A stretch of 64,000 nt of DNA from Photobacterium aquae (GTDB lineage Bacteria; Pseudomonadota; Gammaproteobacteria; Enterobacterales; Vibrionaceae), in the NCBI RefSeq assembly GCF_001029445.1, contig NZ_LDOT01000009.1, positions 1 to 64,000 on the forward strand. The letters are read 5' to 3'. The translations under genes and the position numbers were made by a program. Under the pieces are notes generated by a model that was not told where the DNA came from, did no database searches, and saw only the letters and a program-made list of their open reading frames with translations. Of the stretch, positions 19,185-30,302 are shown one piece after another; the first letter of the stretch is position 1, and each line of letters starts with the position of its first letter.

Positions 19185-20093
19185 ATGAAAATTGGCATTC
19201 TGTCCCAGAACGAAAACCTATACTCCACTCGCCGCTTGGTTGAAGCTGTAGAACAACGAGGCCATGAAGCCGTTGTTATCAACGCCCTGCGCTGCTACAT
19301 GAATATCAACTCGGTCAAACCCTCGATCCATTTCGAAGGCCAAGATCTAACAGGCTTCGATGCCATCATCCCGCGCATTGGCGCTGATATTACCTTCTAC
19401 GGTTGCTCAGTCCTGCGCCAATTCGAAATGATGGATGTGTTTTCGGTCAACCAGTCGATTGCCATCACGCGCTCTCGTGACAAGCTACGCTCGCTGCAGC
19501 TCCTGAGCCGCAAAGGCGTTGGTATGCCTATTACCGGCTTTGCCAGCAAGCCTGACGATGTGCCAGACCTAATCAAAATGGTTGGTGGCGCGCCGCTGGT
19601 TATCAAGCTGCTTGAGGGTACCCAAGGTATCGGTGTCGTTCTGGCAGAAACACAGAAAGCCGCAGAGAGCGTTATTGAGGCTTTCATGGGCCTGAAAGCC
19701 AATATCATGGTTCAGGAATTCATTGAAGAAGCAGGCGGTGCAGACATCCGTTGTTTCGTCATTGGCGACAAAGTCATTGCTGCCATGAAGCGCCAAGGCG
19801 CAGAGGGTGAATTCCGCTCTAACCTACACCGAGGCGGCAGTGCCTCGCTGATCCGTATTTCGCCAGAAGAGCGCAAGACAGCCGTTGCCGCCGCCAAGGC
19901 AATGGGCCTTAGCGTCGCCGGTGTTGACCTGCTTCGCTCGAACCGTGGCCCACTAGTCATGGAAGTGAACTCCTCTCCGGGCCTAGAGGGCATCGAAGGG
20001 GCGACAGGCAAGGACATCGCAGGGATGATTGTCGAGTTCATCGAGAAAAATGCAGGCAAGGCAGCCAACCGTCGTCGCAACGACCAGCAATAA
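19185..20093 (+). CDS. rimK: RimK-type ATP-grasp alpha-L-glutamate ligase
   Basis: RimK adds glutamate residues to the C-terminus of ribosomal protein S6; relatives make poly-alpha-glutamate or related conjugates. The 302-residue length fits RimK. The start is taken at the ATG at 19185 (MKIGILSQN), because the family begins exactly there; an in-frame ATG at 19020 would add 55 unrelated residues. ATP-grasp elements are visible: [36 protein letters not shown] and the metal-binding [14 protein letters not shown]. It appears to be transcribed alone and is followed by a terminator and the repeat array. Confidence 0.93.
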   Translation: MKIGILSQNENLYSTRRLVEAVEQRGHEAVVINALRCYMNINSVKPSIHFEGQDLTGFDAIIPRIGADITFYGCSVLRQFEMMDVFSVNQSIAITRSRDKLRSLQLLSRKGVGMPITGFASKPDDVPDLIKMVGGAPLVIKLLEGTQGIGVVLAETQKAAESVIEAFMGLKANIMVQEFIEEAGGADIRCFVIGDKVIAAMKRQGAEGEFRSNLHRGGSASLIRISPEERKTAVAAAKAMGLSVAGVDLLRSNRGPLVMEVNSSPGLEGIEGATGKDIAGMIVEFIEKNAGKAANRRRNDQQ

Positions 20094-20116
20094 GCCCTAC
20101 ACCAACTATTTTTCCT

Positions 20117-20142
20117 AAAAGCAGCCGTCTGGCTGCTTTTTT
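20117..20142 (+). terminator. Intrinsic terminator of rimK
   Basis: AAAAGCAGCC pairs with GGCTGCTTTT around GTCT, with two further T residues. Confidence 0.9.
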
Positions 20143-20212
20143 GTCGATCCCCTTTATAGCTCCCCATTTATCTTCTCTCGCCTGAATGCCCCCGAAGGCT
20201 TCACCAAGCGAA

Positions 20213-20892
20213 CGTACAGCATTACTGCTCATTATCAGCAAAATGGTGTGCAATTTCACACCTGGCATACAAAACCTCCAAACAAACAACCTAAAACTTT
20301 GTTTATTAAGTAAATTTATTTATGTTCAGCTTTTCTACCTTTTTCCCTGACAAACTAAATCCGTACAAAAACAACAATTACACCCATGATGTACAGCTTA
20401 TCAAGCATGTAACAGCTAATTCCTGAACAAAATCACACCTAAGATAAAAAAACACAATAAACATATTAAATTATTGTTTTTCAACAATTTTTTGCGCGTA
20501 CAGCTTTTTATGCTTTTTCTTGTAGGAACCATGGCAACCAAATGCGATTTGCTCCACTCAATAGAGAGCAACTCACGTTCAGCTTTCCATGCAATACTCA
20601 GCTAAAAGGTGAGCACCATTACACCAATAGGAAAAATGCCAAACTACATTTGTAAGCGATTGAATTTAAAGAAAATAAATAACGTACAGCTTTTTGATAT
20701 TTTTCCCGAGCGAACTAATACAGCTTATTTAGCGATAAATATCGATAAAAGACACTACTGCGTACAGCTTTTTACTCAATAGTTAGCTTTTTCATGATCA
20801 AAATAAACATGATAGAGAAAAAGCCAATCACTTACACATAAGGCATTGATTTATAATGGCTTTATTTGCGTTCAGCTTTTTGAGCTTTTTTC
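20213..20892 (+). repeat. Iteron-like array of eight GTACAGC motifs in two alternating classes
   Basis: Eight copies of GT(A/T)CAGC in the same orientation have the C of CAGC at 20217, 20327, 20394, 20501, 20580, 20687, 20765 and 20873. Spacings are 110, 67, 107, 79, 107, 78 and 108. Even copies (class I) read CAGCTTTT(T)-N4/5-TTTTTC, giving two T-tracts about one helical turn apart; copies 2, 6 and 8 add a related ACAAACT-like tail. Odd copies (class II) have a second (C/T)AGC exactly 19 bases downstream. The sequence between motifs is not conserved, although the spacing is. No stems precede the T-runs, so these are not terminators. The function is unknown; protein-binding sites on phased, possibly curved DNA are the simplest reading. 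Confidence 0.85.
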
Positions 20893-20975
20893 ACAACAAA
20901 CCCTGCACAGAGATAGTCGTACCACTGCCGCAACACTAGAGGTGAGAATAGAACAATAATGATAAAAATTAGGCA

Positions 20976-21002
20976 TAAAAAAACGGAGGCCTAAGCCTCC
21001 GT
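20976..21002 (-). terminator. Intrinsic terminator of groES-groEL
   Basis: ACGGAGGC / GCCTCCGT stem with a TTAG loop on the minus strand, followed by seven T residues. It begins about 40 bases after the groEL stop. Confidence 0.93.
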
Positions 21003-21040
21003 TCATCACCAAAAGGTGCTATCTCAGTGAGATAGGCGCA

Positions 21041-22702
<1,662 letters not shown>

Positions 22703-22728
22703 TTAATTCTAAATTTGAGGTGATCGGA

Positions 22729-23019
22729 TTATTCAACGATTGCCATGATGTCGTTTTCAGACATGATCAGGACTTCTTTACCGTCAATCTTTTCAGATTT
22801 AGTGCCGTAGCCTTCTGCAAAGATAACAGTATCGCCAACTTTTACGTCCAATGGCTGTACAGAGCCATTTTCCAGAATGCGGCCTTTACCTACTGCCAGT
22901 ACTTTACCGCGAGTAGATTTTTCAGCTGCAGAACCAGTTAGAACGATGCCGCCCGCAGACTTTGATTCAACTTCTTGGCGCTCAACGATAACTCGGTCAT
23001 GTAAAGGACGAATGTTCAT
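22729..23019 (-). CDS. groES: Co-chaperonin GroES
   Basis: The 10-kDa lid of GroEL. The start is taken at [10 protein letters not shown] (23019), giving 96 residues, the usual length. An upstream in-frame start would add 22 residues with no family support, and AGGAGAGACG lies just before the chosen ATG. The mobile-loop region ([10 protein letters not shown]) is intact. It is the first gene of the groESL operon and has a heat-shock type promoter. Confidence 0.98.
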   Translation of the reverse strand: MNIRPLHDRVIVERQEVESKSAGGIVLTGSAAEKSTRGKVLAVGKGRILENGSVQPLDVKVGDTVIFAEGYGTKSEKIDGKEVLIMSENDIMAIVE

Positions 23020-23103
23020 CGGTCGTCTCTCCTGATTTTGGTAATATCCATACAATATAAAAGTACGGGCTCCGACGCCCTGCACTTCCTCTAATACCTA
23101 GAC

Positions 23104-23131
23104 ATGTTGGGTCTAATTTCGAGATCCCAAG
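23104..23131 (-). promoter_or_regulatory. Sigma-32 type promoter of groESL
   Basis: On the minus strand CTTGGGA (23125-23131) and CCCAACAT (23104-23111) are separated by 13 bases. This approximates the heat-shock consensus CTTGAAA-N13/14-CCCCATNT. It lies about 85 bases before the groES start. Confidence 0.6.
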
Positions 23132-23227
23132 TCTTATGGCGATTTTTTTTCAATTTAGTGCAATAGAGTTTTTGCCCGATCACATTCTTTGCTTTAGGGT
23201 AGGCGAGCATTTCCGACTCAAATCACG

Positions 23228-24598
23228 ATGGCTACAATGACGACACCCGATAAACACGGGTTACTATCCGACCCAATTCCGACGGTACTGACCCGCCTAA
23301 CTATCCCGATGATCTTCGGCATGGTGGCGATCTTGATGTTCAATCTGGTCGATACCTTCTTTATTTCCCTACTCGGTACCGAGGCACTGGCTGCGGTCAG
23401 TTTCACTTTTCCGATCACCTTTGCCCTCAACTGTATCACGATGGGGATCAGCGTCGGGATCTCCACCAGCATCGGCCGCCTGCTAGGAAGCGGGGATACC
23501 CGCTCGGCAGCCCGTTTGACAACCCACGGGCTGCTACTTGCCATTGTCTTGGTCACCATTGCCGCCCAAATTGGCCTGTTGACTATCGAGCCGCTATTTA
23601 CCCTGATCGGGGCCAAGGCCAGTCTGCTGCCCGTCATCCATGACTATATGTCTATTTGGTATCTGACTATCCCGCTACTGGTGATCCCGATGGCAGGCAA
23701 CAGCGCGATCCGAGCAACCGGAGATGCCAAGACCCCGGCAATGATCATGATCCTCGCAGGGGCAATTAATGGTGTACTGGATCCTTTACTGATCTTCGGG
23801 CCCGGCCCGTTTCCTGAACTGGGCGTCAAAGGCGCGGCTATTGCCAGCGGGATCAGCTGGGCATTCGCCCTTGCCGGATCGCTCTATGTACTGATTGCCC
23901 GTGAAAAGCTCGCAGCCAGGCCACAGTTGGCAAAACTGTGGCACGACTGGCGACAAATCCTGCATATCGGCACCCCTGCAGGCTTGTCCAATGCCCTCAA
24001 CCCGCTTTCCGGCACCCTGCTGATGAGCCTGCTGGCCGCACAGGGCACCGCGTCTGTCGCCGCCTACGGTGCGGCAATGCGGATAGAATCAATACTGGTC
24101 ACAGTAATGATGGCATTGGGATCGGCACTGATGCCGGTCATGGCACAGAATCTCGGGGCGAAGCAGCCCGAGCGAGCCTTTTCCGCCCTATTTACCGCTA
24201 TGCGCTTTGCCATTTTGTTCCAGCTACTGGTCTTTGTGATGATGGTTCCGCTGAGCTGGCCGATCTCGTCTTTATTTAGCCAGGATGAGGCTGTCCGCCA
24301 TCAGCTCTGGCACTACCTGATTGTCGTTCCGGCCAGTTATGGCCTGCAGGCTGTCTGCCTACTGCTAGTCAGTGCACTCAATGCCATGCACAAATCAGTA
24401 CAGGCATTGCAATGGAATCTACTTCGGCTGTTCGGCTTGCTCCTTCCTGCGGCTTGGCTTGGCCGCCATATTCATGGTACTGAAGGCCTGTTTATCGGCA
24501 TTGCTCTCGCCAATGCTATCGCAGGGATAGGAGCCTATTGTTATGGCCTAAAATTACGTCGTGATGTAAGTAAAAACGGGCATAAAAACCAACTTTAA
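23228..24598 (+). CDS. MATE-family efflux transporter
   Basis: A 456-residue inner-membrane protein with twelve predicted helices in two homologous halves, of the multidrug and toxic compound extrusion family. Members export cationic drugs or dyes in exchange for Na+ or H+. The N-terminal IPMIFGMVAILMFNLVDTFFISLLG region and GISVGIS..SIGRLLG segment are characteristic. Substrate and coupling ion cannot be told from sequence. It is divergent from groES and convergent with fxsA, with a shared terminator. Confidence 0.92.
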   Translation: MATMTTPDKHGLLSDPIPTVLTRLTIPMIFGMVAILMFNLVDTFFISLLGTEALAAVSFTFPITFALNCITMGISVGISTSIGRLLGSGDTRSAARLTTHGLLLAIVLVTIAAQIGLLTIEPLFTLIGAKASLLPVIHDYMSIWYLTIPLLVIPMAGNSAIRATGDAKTPAMIMILAGAINGVLDPLLIFGPGPFPELGVKGAAIASGISWAFALAGSLYVLIAREKLAARPQLAKLWHDWRQILHIGTPAGLSNALNPLSGTLLMSLLAAQGTASVAAYGAAMRIESILVTVMMALGSALMPVMAQNLGAKQPERAFSALFTAMRFAILFQLLVFVMMVPLSWPISSLFSQDEAVRHQLWHYLIVVPASYGLQAVCLLLVSALNAMHKSVQALQWNLLRLFGLLLPAAWLGRHIHGTEGLFIGIALANAIAGIGAYCYGLKLRRDVSKNGHKNQL

Positions 24599-24614
24599 AT
24601 ATTAACAGCATGAA

Positions 24615-24645
24615 TAAAAAAAGACGGCCAAGGCCGTCTTTTTTA
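24615..24645. terminator. Terminator shared by the MATE gene and fxsA
   Basis: AAGACGGCC / GGCCGTCTT stem with flanking A-run and T-run, usable in both directions between convergent genes. Confidence 0.9.
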
Positions 24646-24664
24646 TTCACAATTTTTTGCCTAA

Positions 24665-25231
24665 TCAATGTAAGCGGGGATTGTCATCATTGTTATTGTC
24701 TCGCTTACGATCGTCATCCTTGCGTTCGAATTCACCATCAAACACATCGCCACCATGATCCTTTCCATTATCATGTCCAGAATGGCGGAATGGATCTGAA
24801 TCATACGGTTCCTGCCCGCCAAATCCCTGCTGGTTGCCAAATCCAGCACTGAAACCATTTCCAGATGCCATCCCCTGAACCTTGACTCGGCTCATCAACT
24901 GCTTGGCCAACCAGGCCCGCGGCGCTGGCAGCAACACCGCCATCCCCATCGCATCGGTCATGAAGCCCGGTGTCAGCAGCAGCACACCGGCAACCGCCAG
25001 CATCACCCCTTCAACGATCTGCTGAGCGGGCAACTCCCCTTGCTGCAAGCGGTTTTGTACCGACAGCAAGGTTGCGATCCCCTGACTGCGCACCAAAGAT
25101 GCCCCGACTACCGCCGTCACCAATACCAAGCCTACTGTCGGCCAAAGCCCAAGAAATCCGCCGACCTGTATGAACAGGGCGATTTCGACAATCGGCACAA
25201 CAATAAACATAAACAGTAAAATCGGAAACAC
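24665..25231 (-). CDS. fxsA: Membrane protein FxsA
   Basis: FxsA is a small inner-membrane protein named for suppressing F exclusion of phage T7. The start is a GTG at 25231 (fMFPILLFMF) with AGGGG seven bases upstream; the longer frame up to 25300 adds residues without family support. It gives 188 residues, longer than E. coli FxsA (about 158). The excess is a hydrophilic Gly/Asp/Asn/Arg-rich C-terminal tail. Helices lie at about 2-22, 25-46 and 75-100. The gene is divergent from aspA and near groESL, as in E. coli. Confidence 0.92.
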   Translation of the reverse strand: MFPILLFMFIVVPIVEIALFIQVGGFLGLWPTVGLVLVTAVVGASLVRSQGIATLLSVQNRLQQGELPAQQIVEGVMLAVAGVLLLTPGFMTDAMGMAVLLPAPRAWLAKQLMSRVKVQGMASGNGFSAGFGNQQGFGGQEPYDSDPFRHSGHDNGKDHGGDVFDGEFERKDDDRKRDNNNDDNPRLH

Positions 25232-25689
25232 GGTTTTCCCCTTGCAGTTTGAAATATAACGGCCAGCGCTGTAGCACGATTCCTCATTGCTACATAACAC
25301 CGAACCTCGTTTAGTAATAATGGGAGCAAAAAGGCCATTTTCAACTTTGCTCTATAAGCATATATCGTAACCAACCGTTACTATAGCTCCCTCATCCCCC
25401 ATACAACATTCACTTCACATATTGTCATAATTGGTCATTTTCCAATATAAATAGGGCATGGATTATTAACAGAATTTGTGAGAGAGATCTCATTACAGTG
25501 TAAATGTTTTCAGTGTGCTTCAAAAAGTGATCTGGGTTATGTTTTTACCCCTAAAGGGGAGTATTATCGGCCTCATACAATAGGTGTCAGGTACGATCAT
25601 CTAGCCAAACTCTCTGCGGAATGGATTCTAAGGTTACAGAATTGGCTCTATATATGAATTTTATTAGCAGATTCCACTAAGGCTACGTT
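25232..25689. other. Divergent regulatory region fxsA / aspA
   Basis: 458 bases without a gene. It holds a CRP-type site (25477-25492), a CCCCTAAAGGGG palindrome near 25549-25560 followed by a TATTAT hexamer, and a long AT-rich aspA leader. A clear FNR box was not recognised. Confidence 0.6.
25477..25492 (+). promoter_or_regulatory. CRP-type site upstream of aspA
   Basis: TGTGA-N6-TCTCA, one base from the symmetric CRP consensus, about 200 bases before the aspA start. Catabolite control of aspA is established in E. coli; its use here is inference. Confidence 0.5.
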
Positions 25690-27153
25690 ATGTCTCAGAT
25701 GATTGATATTGAAAAGAATGAAGCAATGGTAAACAACGTTGCAACCCGTATCGAAGAAGACCTACTAGGTGAGCGTCACGTTCCTGCAGACGCATACTGG
25801 GGTGTTCACACTCTTCGCGCTGTTGAAAACTTCAACATCTCTAAGACGACTATTTCTGATGTACCAGAATTCGTTCGCGGTATGGTTTTCACTAAGAAAG
25901 CCGCTGCGATGGCTAACAAAGAGCTAGGCGCAATCCCATCAGAAGTTGGCGAGTTCATCATCAAAGCGTGTGATGTGATCCTTGAAACAGGCAAGTGCAT
26001 GGATCAATTCCCATCAGACGTTTACCAAGGCGGTGCTGGTACTTCTGTAAACATGAATACCAACGAAGTTATCGCTAACCTTGCACTAGAGCTTATGGGC
26101 AAGGAAAAAGGCGAATACGACATCGTCAACCCTAACGACCACGTTAACAAGTCTCAGTCTACAAACTGTGCTTACCCAACAGGTTTCCGCGTTGCTGTAT
26201 ACAACAGCATCATGACTATGCTTGAGTCACTGGAATACCTAAAAGAAGGTTTCGAAGCGAAGAGCGTTGAGTTCGCAGACATCCTGAAGATGGGCCGTAC
26301 CCAGCTACAGGACGCTGTACCAATGACTGTTGGTCAGGAATTCCGTGCGTTCGCGGTTCTTCTAAAAGAAGAAATCAAAAACCTTCAGTACACTGCACAG
26401 CTTCTGCTTGAAGTTAACCTAGGTGCAACTGCGATCGGTACTGGTCTGAACGCGGCAACAGGTTACCAAGAGCTAGCAGTTCAGCGTCTAGCTGAAGTAA
26501 CTGGCCTTCCTTGCGTACCAGCAGAAGACCTAATCGAAGCAACCTCTGACTGTGGTGCTTACGTAATGGTTCACGGCGCGCTTAAGCGTACTGCAGTGAA
26601 ACTATCTAAGATCTGTAATGACCTACGTCTGCTTTCTTCTGGCCCACGTGCGGGTCTGAACGAAATCAACCTACCTGAAATGCAAGCAGGTTCTTCAATC
26701 ATGCCTGCAAAAGTTAACCCAGTTGTTCCAGAAGTGGTTAACCAGGTTTGCTTCAAGGTTATCGGTAACGACACAACCATCACTTTCGCAGCAGAAGCTG
26801 GTCAGCTTCAGTTGAACGTAATGGAGCCAGTAATCGGTCAGGCACTATTCGAGTCAATCGACCTGCTGAAGAACGCATGTATTAACCTTCGCGACAAGTG
26901 CATCGACGGTATCACAGTGAACAAAGAAGTTTGCGAAAGCTTCGTGTTCAACTCTATCGGTATCGTAACTTACCTGAACCCGTTCATCGGCCACCACGAA
27001 GGTGACATCGTAGGTAAGATCTGTGCTGAAACAGGTAAGAGCGTACGTGAAGTTGTCCTAGAGCGCGGTCTACTGACCGAAGAGCAGCTAGATGACATCT
27101 TCTCTGTTCAGAACCTAATGCACCCAGAATATAAAGCGAAGCGTTACAACTAA
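25690..27153 (+). CDS. aspA: Aspartate ammonia-lyase
   Basis: Aspartase converts L-aspartate to fumarate and ammonia, feeding fumarate respiration through the FrdABCD complex also encoded in this window. The signature [11 protein letters not shown] is intact, as is the TNCAYPTG substrate-binding segment. At 487 residues it is slightly longer than the E. coli enzyme because of about nine extra N-terminal residues. AAGG lies upstream of the ATG. Codon use is strongly biased (highly expressed style). It is followed by a terminator and dcuA. Confidence 0.98.
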   Translation: MSQMIDIEKNEAMVNNVATRIEEDLLGERHVPADAYWGVHTLRAVENFNISKTTISDVPEFVRGMVFTKKAAAMANKELGAIPSEVGEFIIKACDVILETGKCMDQFPSDVYQGGAGTSVNMNTNEVIANLALELMGKEKGEYDIVNPNDHVNKSQSTNCAYPTGFRVAVYNSIMTMLESLEYLKEGFEAKSVEFADILKMGRTQLQDAVPMTVGQEFRAFAVLLKEEIKNLQYTAQLLLEVNLGATAIGTGLNAATGYQELAVQRLAEVTGLPCVPAEDLIEATSDCGAYVMVHGALKRTAVKLSKICNDLRLLSSGPRAGLNEINLPEMQAGSSIMPAKVNPVVPEVVNQVCFKVIGNDTTITFAAEAGQLQLNVMEPVIGQALFESIDLLKNACINLRDKCIDGITVNKEVCESFVFNSIGIVTYLNPFIGHHEGDIVGKICAETGKSVREVVLERGLLTEEQLDDIFSVQNLMHPEYKAKRYN

Positions 27154-27170
27154 TAAGTAACGACAAACCC

Positions 27171-27204
27171 GGCGGATTTTCAGGATGAAGATCCGCCATT
27201 TTTT
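27171..27204 (+). terminator. Intrinsic terminator between aspA and dcuA
   Basis: GGCGGAT pairs with ATCCGCC across a 13-base loop, followed by ATTTTTT. It should reduce read-through from aspA into dcuA. Confidence 0.8.
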
Positions 27205-27255
27205 GCTACAGATTTCCCATTTTATATTTATTAACTTTAAAGACAGGACAATCAT

Positions 27256-28563
27256 ATGGTTGGAATAGAACTCTTAGTCGTTCTCGCGTTCATTTTCCTT
27301 GGCGCACGAATCGGCGGTATCGGTATTGGTCTGGCAGGTGGCGCCGGTGTTATCGTGCTTTCCCTTATTTTGGGCATGCCAACAAGCCAAAGCTACATCC
27401 CTATCGACGTAATCCTTATCATCATGTCTGTAATCACCGCAATCGCTGCCATGCAGGTCGCCGGTGGTATGGACTGGCTGGTTGAACTAGCCGAGAACTT
27501 CCTGCGTAAAAACCCTAAACATATCACTTTCTACGCACCTATCGTGACTTACCTGATGACCCTAATGGCAGGTACTGGCCACACTGCATTCTCAACACTT
27601 CCAGTTATCGCTGAAGTAGCCAAAGAGCAAGGCATCCGTCCTTCTCGTCCACTGTCTATTGCCGTGGTTGCTTCACAAATCGCGATTACAGCATCGCCTA
27701 TCTCCGCTGCGGTTGTTTTCTTCTCAGGCATTCTTGAACCGCTCGGAGTGGGCTACCTAACGCTGCTTGCTATCTGTATCCCAACAACTTTTGCTGCTTG
27801 TATGGTTGGTGCTTTCGTTGCTAACTTCCTAGGCTGTGAACTAAAAGACGATCCAGTTTACCAAGAGCGTCTGGCAAAAGGCCTAATCAAACTACAAGGC
27901 ACAACCAAGCGTGAAATCCCTGCTTCTGCAAAGAAAGCAACCTTCATCTTCTTGGCTGCTATCGTGATTGTTGTTGCTTACGCAGCGGCTATCTCAAGCT
28001 CTATTGGCCTAATCGAAAACCCAGCCCTAGGCCGTAACGAAGCAATCATGACATTCATGCTGGCTGCCGCTGCTGCTATCGTATTCACAACTGGCATCGA
28101 CGCTGCGAAAATCCCATCAGCACCAACGTTCCGCTCTGGTATGACAGCGTGTGTGTGTGTACTGGGTGTGGCATGGCTTGGTTCTACTTTCGTTAACGGC
28201 CACGTTGACGGCATCAAAGAAGTTGCGGGCGCTCTACTGAAAGACTACCCATGGATGCTGGCGATGGTACTGTTCTTTGCCTCTATGCTGCTTTACTCTC
28301 AGGGCGCAACAACAACTGCCCTGATGCCTGCGGCACTGGCTATCGGCGTTGCACCGCTAACTGCTATCGCATCTTTCGCAGCGGTAAGTGCTCTGTTCGT
28401 ACTACCAACTTACCCAACACTGCTTGCGGCAGTAGAAATGGACGACACAGGTTCAACCCGTATCGGTAACCTTGTCTTCAACCACCCATTCTTCATCCCT
28501 GGCGTGGTGACTATCGCAACATCGGTTATTCTTGGTTTCGTTGTTGGTGGCATGATTCTATAA
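27256..28563 (+). CDS. dcuA: Anaerobic C4-dicarboxylate transporter DcuA
   Basis: DcuA exchanges or imports aspartate, fumarate, malate and succinate across the inner membrane, supplying AspA and fumarate reductase. It is a 435-residue polytopic protein; the N-terminal LLVVLAFIFLGARIGGIGIG and GTGHTAFSTLPVIAEVA segments are typical. AGGACAA lies upstream of the ATG. The aspA-dcuA order matches E. coli. It is DcuA rather than DcuB by context and length. Confidence 0.96.
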   Translation: MVGIELLVVLAFIFLGARIGGIGIGLAGGAGVIVLSLILGMPTSQSYIPIDVILIIMSVITAIAAMQVAGGMDWLVELAENFLRKNPKHITFYAPIVTYLMTLMAGTGHTAFSTLPVIAEVAKEQGIRPSRPLSIAVVASQIAITASPISAAVVFFSGILEPLGVGYLTLLAICIPTTFAACMVGAFVANFLGCELKDDPVYQERLAKGLIKLQGTTKREIPASAKKATFIFLAAIVIVVAYAAAISSSIGLIENPALGRNEAIMTFMLAAAAAIVFTTGIDAAKIPSAPTFRSGMTACVCVLGVAWLGSTFVNGHVDGIKEVAGALLKDYPWMLAMVLFFASMLLYSQGATTTALMPAALAIGVAPLTAIASFAAVSALFVLPTYPTLLAAVEMDDTGSTRIGNLVFNHPFFIPGVVTIATSVILGFVVGGMIL

Positions 28564-28580
28564 ACCACCGCAAGAACCTC

Positions 28581-28606
28581 AAAGGCTGCCTCAGGGCAGC
28601 CTTTTT
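28581..28606 (+). terminator. Intrinsic terminator of dcuA
   Basis: AAAGGCTGCC pairs with GGCAGCCTTT around TCAG and is followed by TT. It begins 17 bases after the stop. Confidence 0.92.
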
Positions 28607-29247
28607 CATATATATAGAAGACAGATAAAGTTATCTGGCCTCACCGCTTCCAGTACCAGCTCTAACAGAGCAAGTTAGACATCCTCTTTGCTATTCTTTG
28701 CAATCAGATAGCACTGATGTAACTGTATGTTCTTAAGGGAAGCTGCTTTATTTTTATCTATCCGCCAAGCATCCTTCCTCCCCTAAAACAGTTAAAGAAA
28801 TAGCGTAGGGGATATAGGATTTATCCAGTAATATCTGGAGTCAAAGAGTGTGTAAGTACACGCTTACATTCAATGGCAAAGCAATTATCGCGGGTGAGAA
28901 CGAACGGTACTGCAAGCAGGTAGGGGCTCAATACGAATACGCCCATACGAGGCACGCAAGAGGCCTTGGTGATAAACACCCGAAAACAAAGAATAGAGAA
29001 TGAAGGAGTGGTTCAGGAAGCGAACCATAAAGATAGGTAAACTTGAAAATAACTGTCTCCGCCCCGTCCTAGGGCGAAGACAAGAACAAATATGGATTCC
29101 AACATATTTGCCCTGTCCGGAGCAATCGTCAATCCCAACGAGTGAACCGGTATCATGTCTCTTTTTTGCTACAGAGCAGGCAAGACAGGAAAGCCTGCCA
29201 AAACATAATAGCGGCTGAGACACCGCGGTTATAGAGGTAAAAGCGTT
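28607..29247. other. Non-coding region between dcuA and the LysR gene
   Basis: About 640 bases in which no gene is recognised. Small inverted repeats occur (TGTAAG..CTTACA near 28851-28868, CAAATATG..CATATTTG at 29087-29110, CGCCC..GGGCG near 29060), none followed by a T-run. Short reading frames on both strands overlap each other and resemble nothing known. In E. coli the cutA gene lies between dcuA and dsbD; it is absent here. Confidence 0.6.
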
Positions 29248-30159
29248 ATGCAGCGATGCAAAAATGGTATGAAGTTAGATGACCTGCGCACCCTGATTGC
29301 GATTGCCCAACACGGAAGTTTCAGAGCAGCCGCCAGTGCATTGGATATCCCCCCGACAACACTCAGCCGCCGCCTCCAGCGGCTTGAAGACACTCTCGGC
29401 AGTCAGTTGGTGATCCGCGACAGCCGCAATGTATCCCTGACCCCACTCGGACAGAGCTACACCGACCGCTGCCAGCCATTGCTAAGCGAGCTGGAGGCTG
29501 CCACTTCCGAGTTGCACGACAGCAGCCATAGCGATCCACGCGGCGCTCTGCGCATCTCGGCACCGGTTGGGTTGCTGACCTATCGGCTCACCCCGCTGTT
29601 CAACCAATTTCTGGCCCAATATCCGGAGATCACCCTGTCGCTGACTCATCTGTCGAACCAGCACCACGACTACAGCCCCGAACAATACGACGTGGTCTTT
29701 CGCGTCGGTGAACAGGCTGATTCGAGTTTTGCCGCTGCCTGTATCGGCCAGTCACAGCGTATCTTGGTCGCTAGCCCCGATTATCTGGCTCAATTCGGTG
29801 CCCCCTTGCATCCCGACGATCTCAACCAGCATTCCAGGCTGGCCAGCGTGCCCGAATTTGAGTGGGCACTAACTAACAAAGGGCAAAGTGAAACTATCTG
29901 GATCAACTCGCCGGTCAGGATGGCTATTGCCGATCTCAACAGCATCAAGCAGGCTGCCATTCATAGGCTCGGTATTGCTTGCCTCCCCAACTATGTAGTC
30001 ACCGATGCCCTAGCAAGCGGCCAGCTCACCACCATGATGGAGCAATGGCATTCGCCGCCGCGCCCTATCTATATGCTCTACCAGCGAATGGGCTATCTCC
30101 CCGCCCATATCCGGCTCTTCATCGACTTCATGCGGGATGCCTTCCAACATTCTTCCTGA
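29248..30159 (+). CDS. LysR-family transcriptional regulator
   Basis: A 303-residue LTTR with an N-terminal winged helix (DDLRTLIAIAQHGSFRAAASALDIPPTTLSRRLQRLEDTLG, about residues 10-50) and a C-terminal effector domain. The ATG at 29248 is chosen because GAGGT lies nine bases upstream; an internal ATG at 29269 has no SD. The helix-turn-helix type (S/TLSRR, LGxxLV.RxSR.xxLT) resembles the subgroup with single-substrate activators. The target is unknown. It stands alone on the plus strand, with dsbD downstream, and could be unlinked functionally to either neighbour. Confidence 0.9.
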   Translation: MQRCKNGMKLDDLRTLIAIAQHGSFRAAASALDIPPTTLSRRLQRLEDTLGSQLVIRDSRNVSLTPLGQSYTDRCQPLLSELEAATSELHDSSHSDPRGALRISAPVGLLTYRLTPLFNQFLAQYPEITLSLTHLSNQHHDYSPEQYDVVFRVGEQADSSFAAACIGQSQRILVASPDYLAQFGAPLHPDDLNQHSRLASVPEFEWALTNKGQSETIWINSPVRMAIADLNSIKQAAIHRLGIACLPNYVVTDALASGQLTTMMEQWHSPPRPIYMLYQRMGYLPAHIRLFIDFMRDAFQHSS

Positions 30160-30302
30160 GTGTTGAAACCAAACCCATCAAAGCACGGTCTCACCGAGTA
30201 TAGTGATAGGTATACCCATTGCTGCTATGATGCGCGGCAATGGGTCCCTTTTCGTGATACCGCCCGGCGTGTTTCCGGGCACTCAGAGACGAGTCAGTTC
30301 CG

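Larger units (their letters stand above)
20143..21040. other. AT-rich non-coding region between rimK and groEL
   Basis: About 900 bases with no credible gene on either strand, markedly AT-rich compared with neighbouring genes. It contains the eight-copy GTACAGC array (20213-20892), an inverted repeat near 20786-20825 (GCTTTTTCATGATC against CATGAT..GAGAAAAAGCC), and the groEL terminator at its right end. Confidence 0.8.

Noticed and set aside
20213..20892. CRISPR array or tandem terminators
   Set aside because: Repeats are short and degenerate, spacing alternates between about 107 and 78 bases, no cas genes are near, and no stem precedes the T-runs.
28885..29223. Opposed short frames (minus 28885-29223 and plus 29000-29218) before the LysR gene
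   Set aside because: They overlap each other, lack SD sequences and resemble nothing known; treated as non-coding.
28850..29247. Possible riboswitch (c-di-GMP type) upstream of the LysR gene
   Set aside because: Some fragments looked suggestive, but the conserved core and the paired helices of that class are not present.
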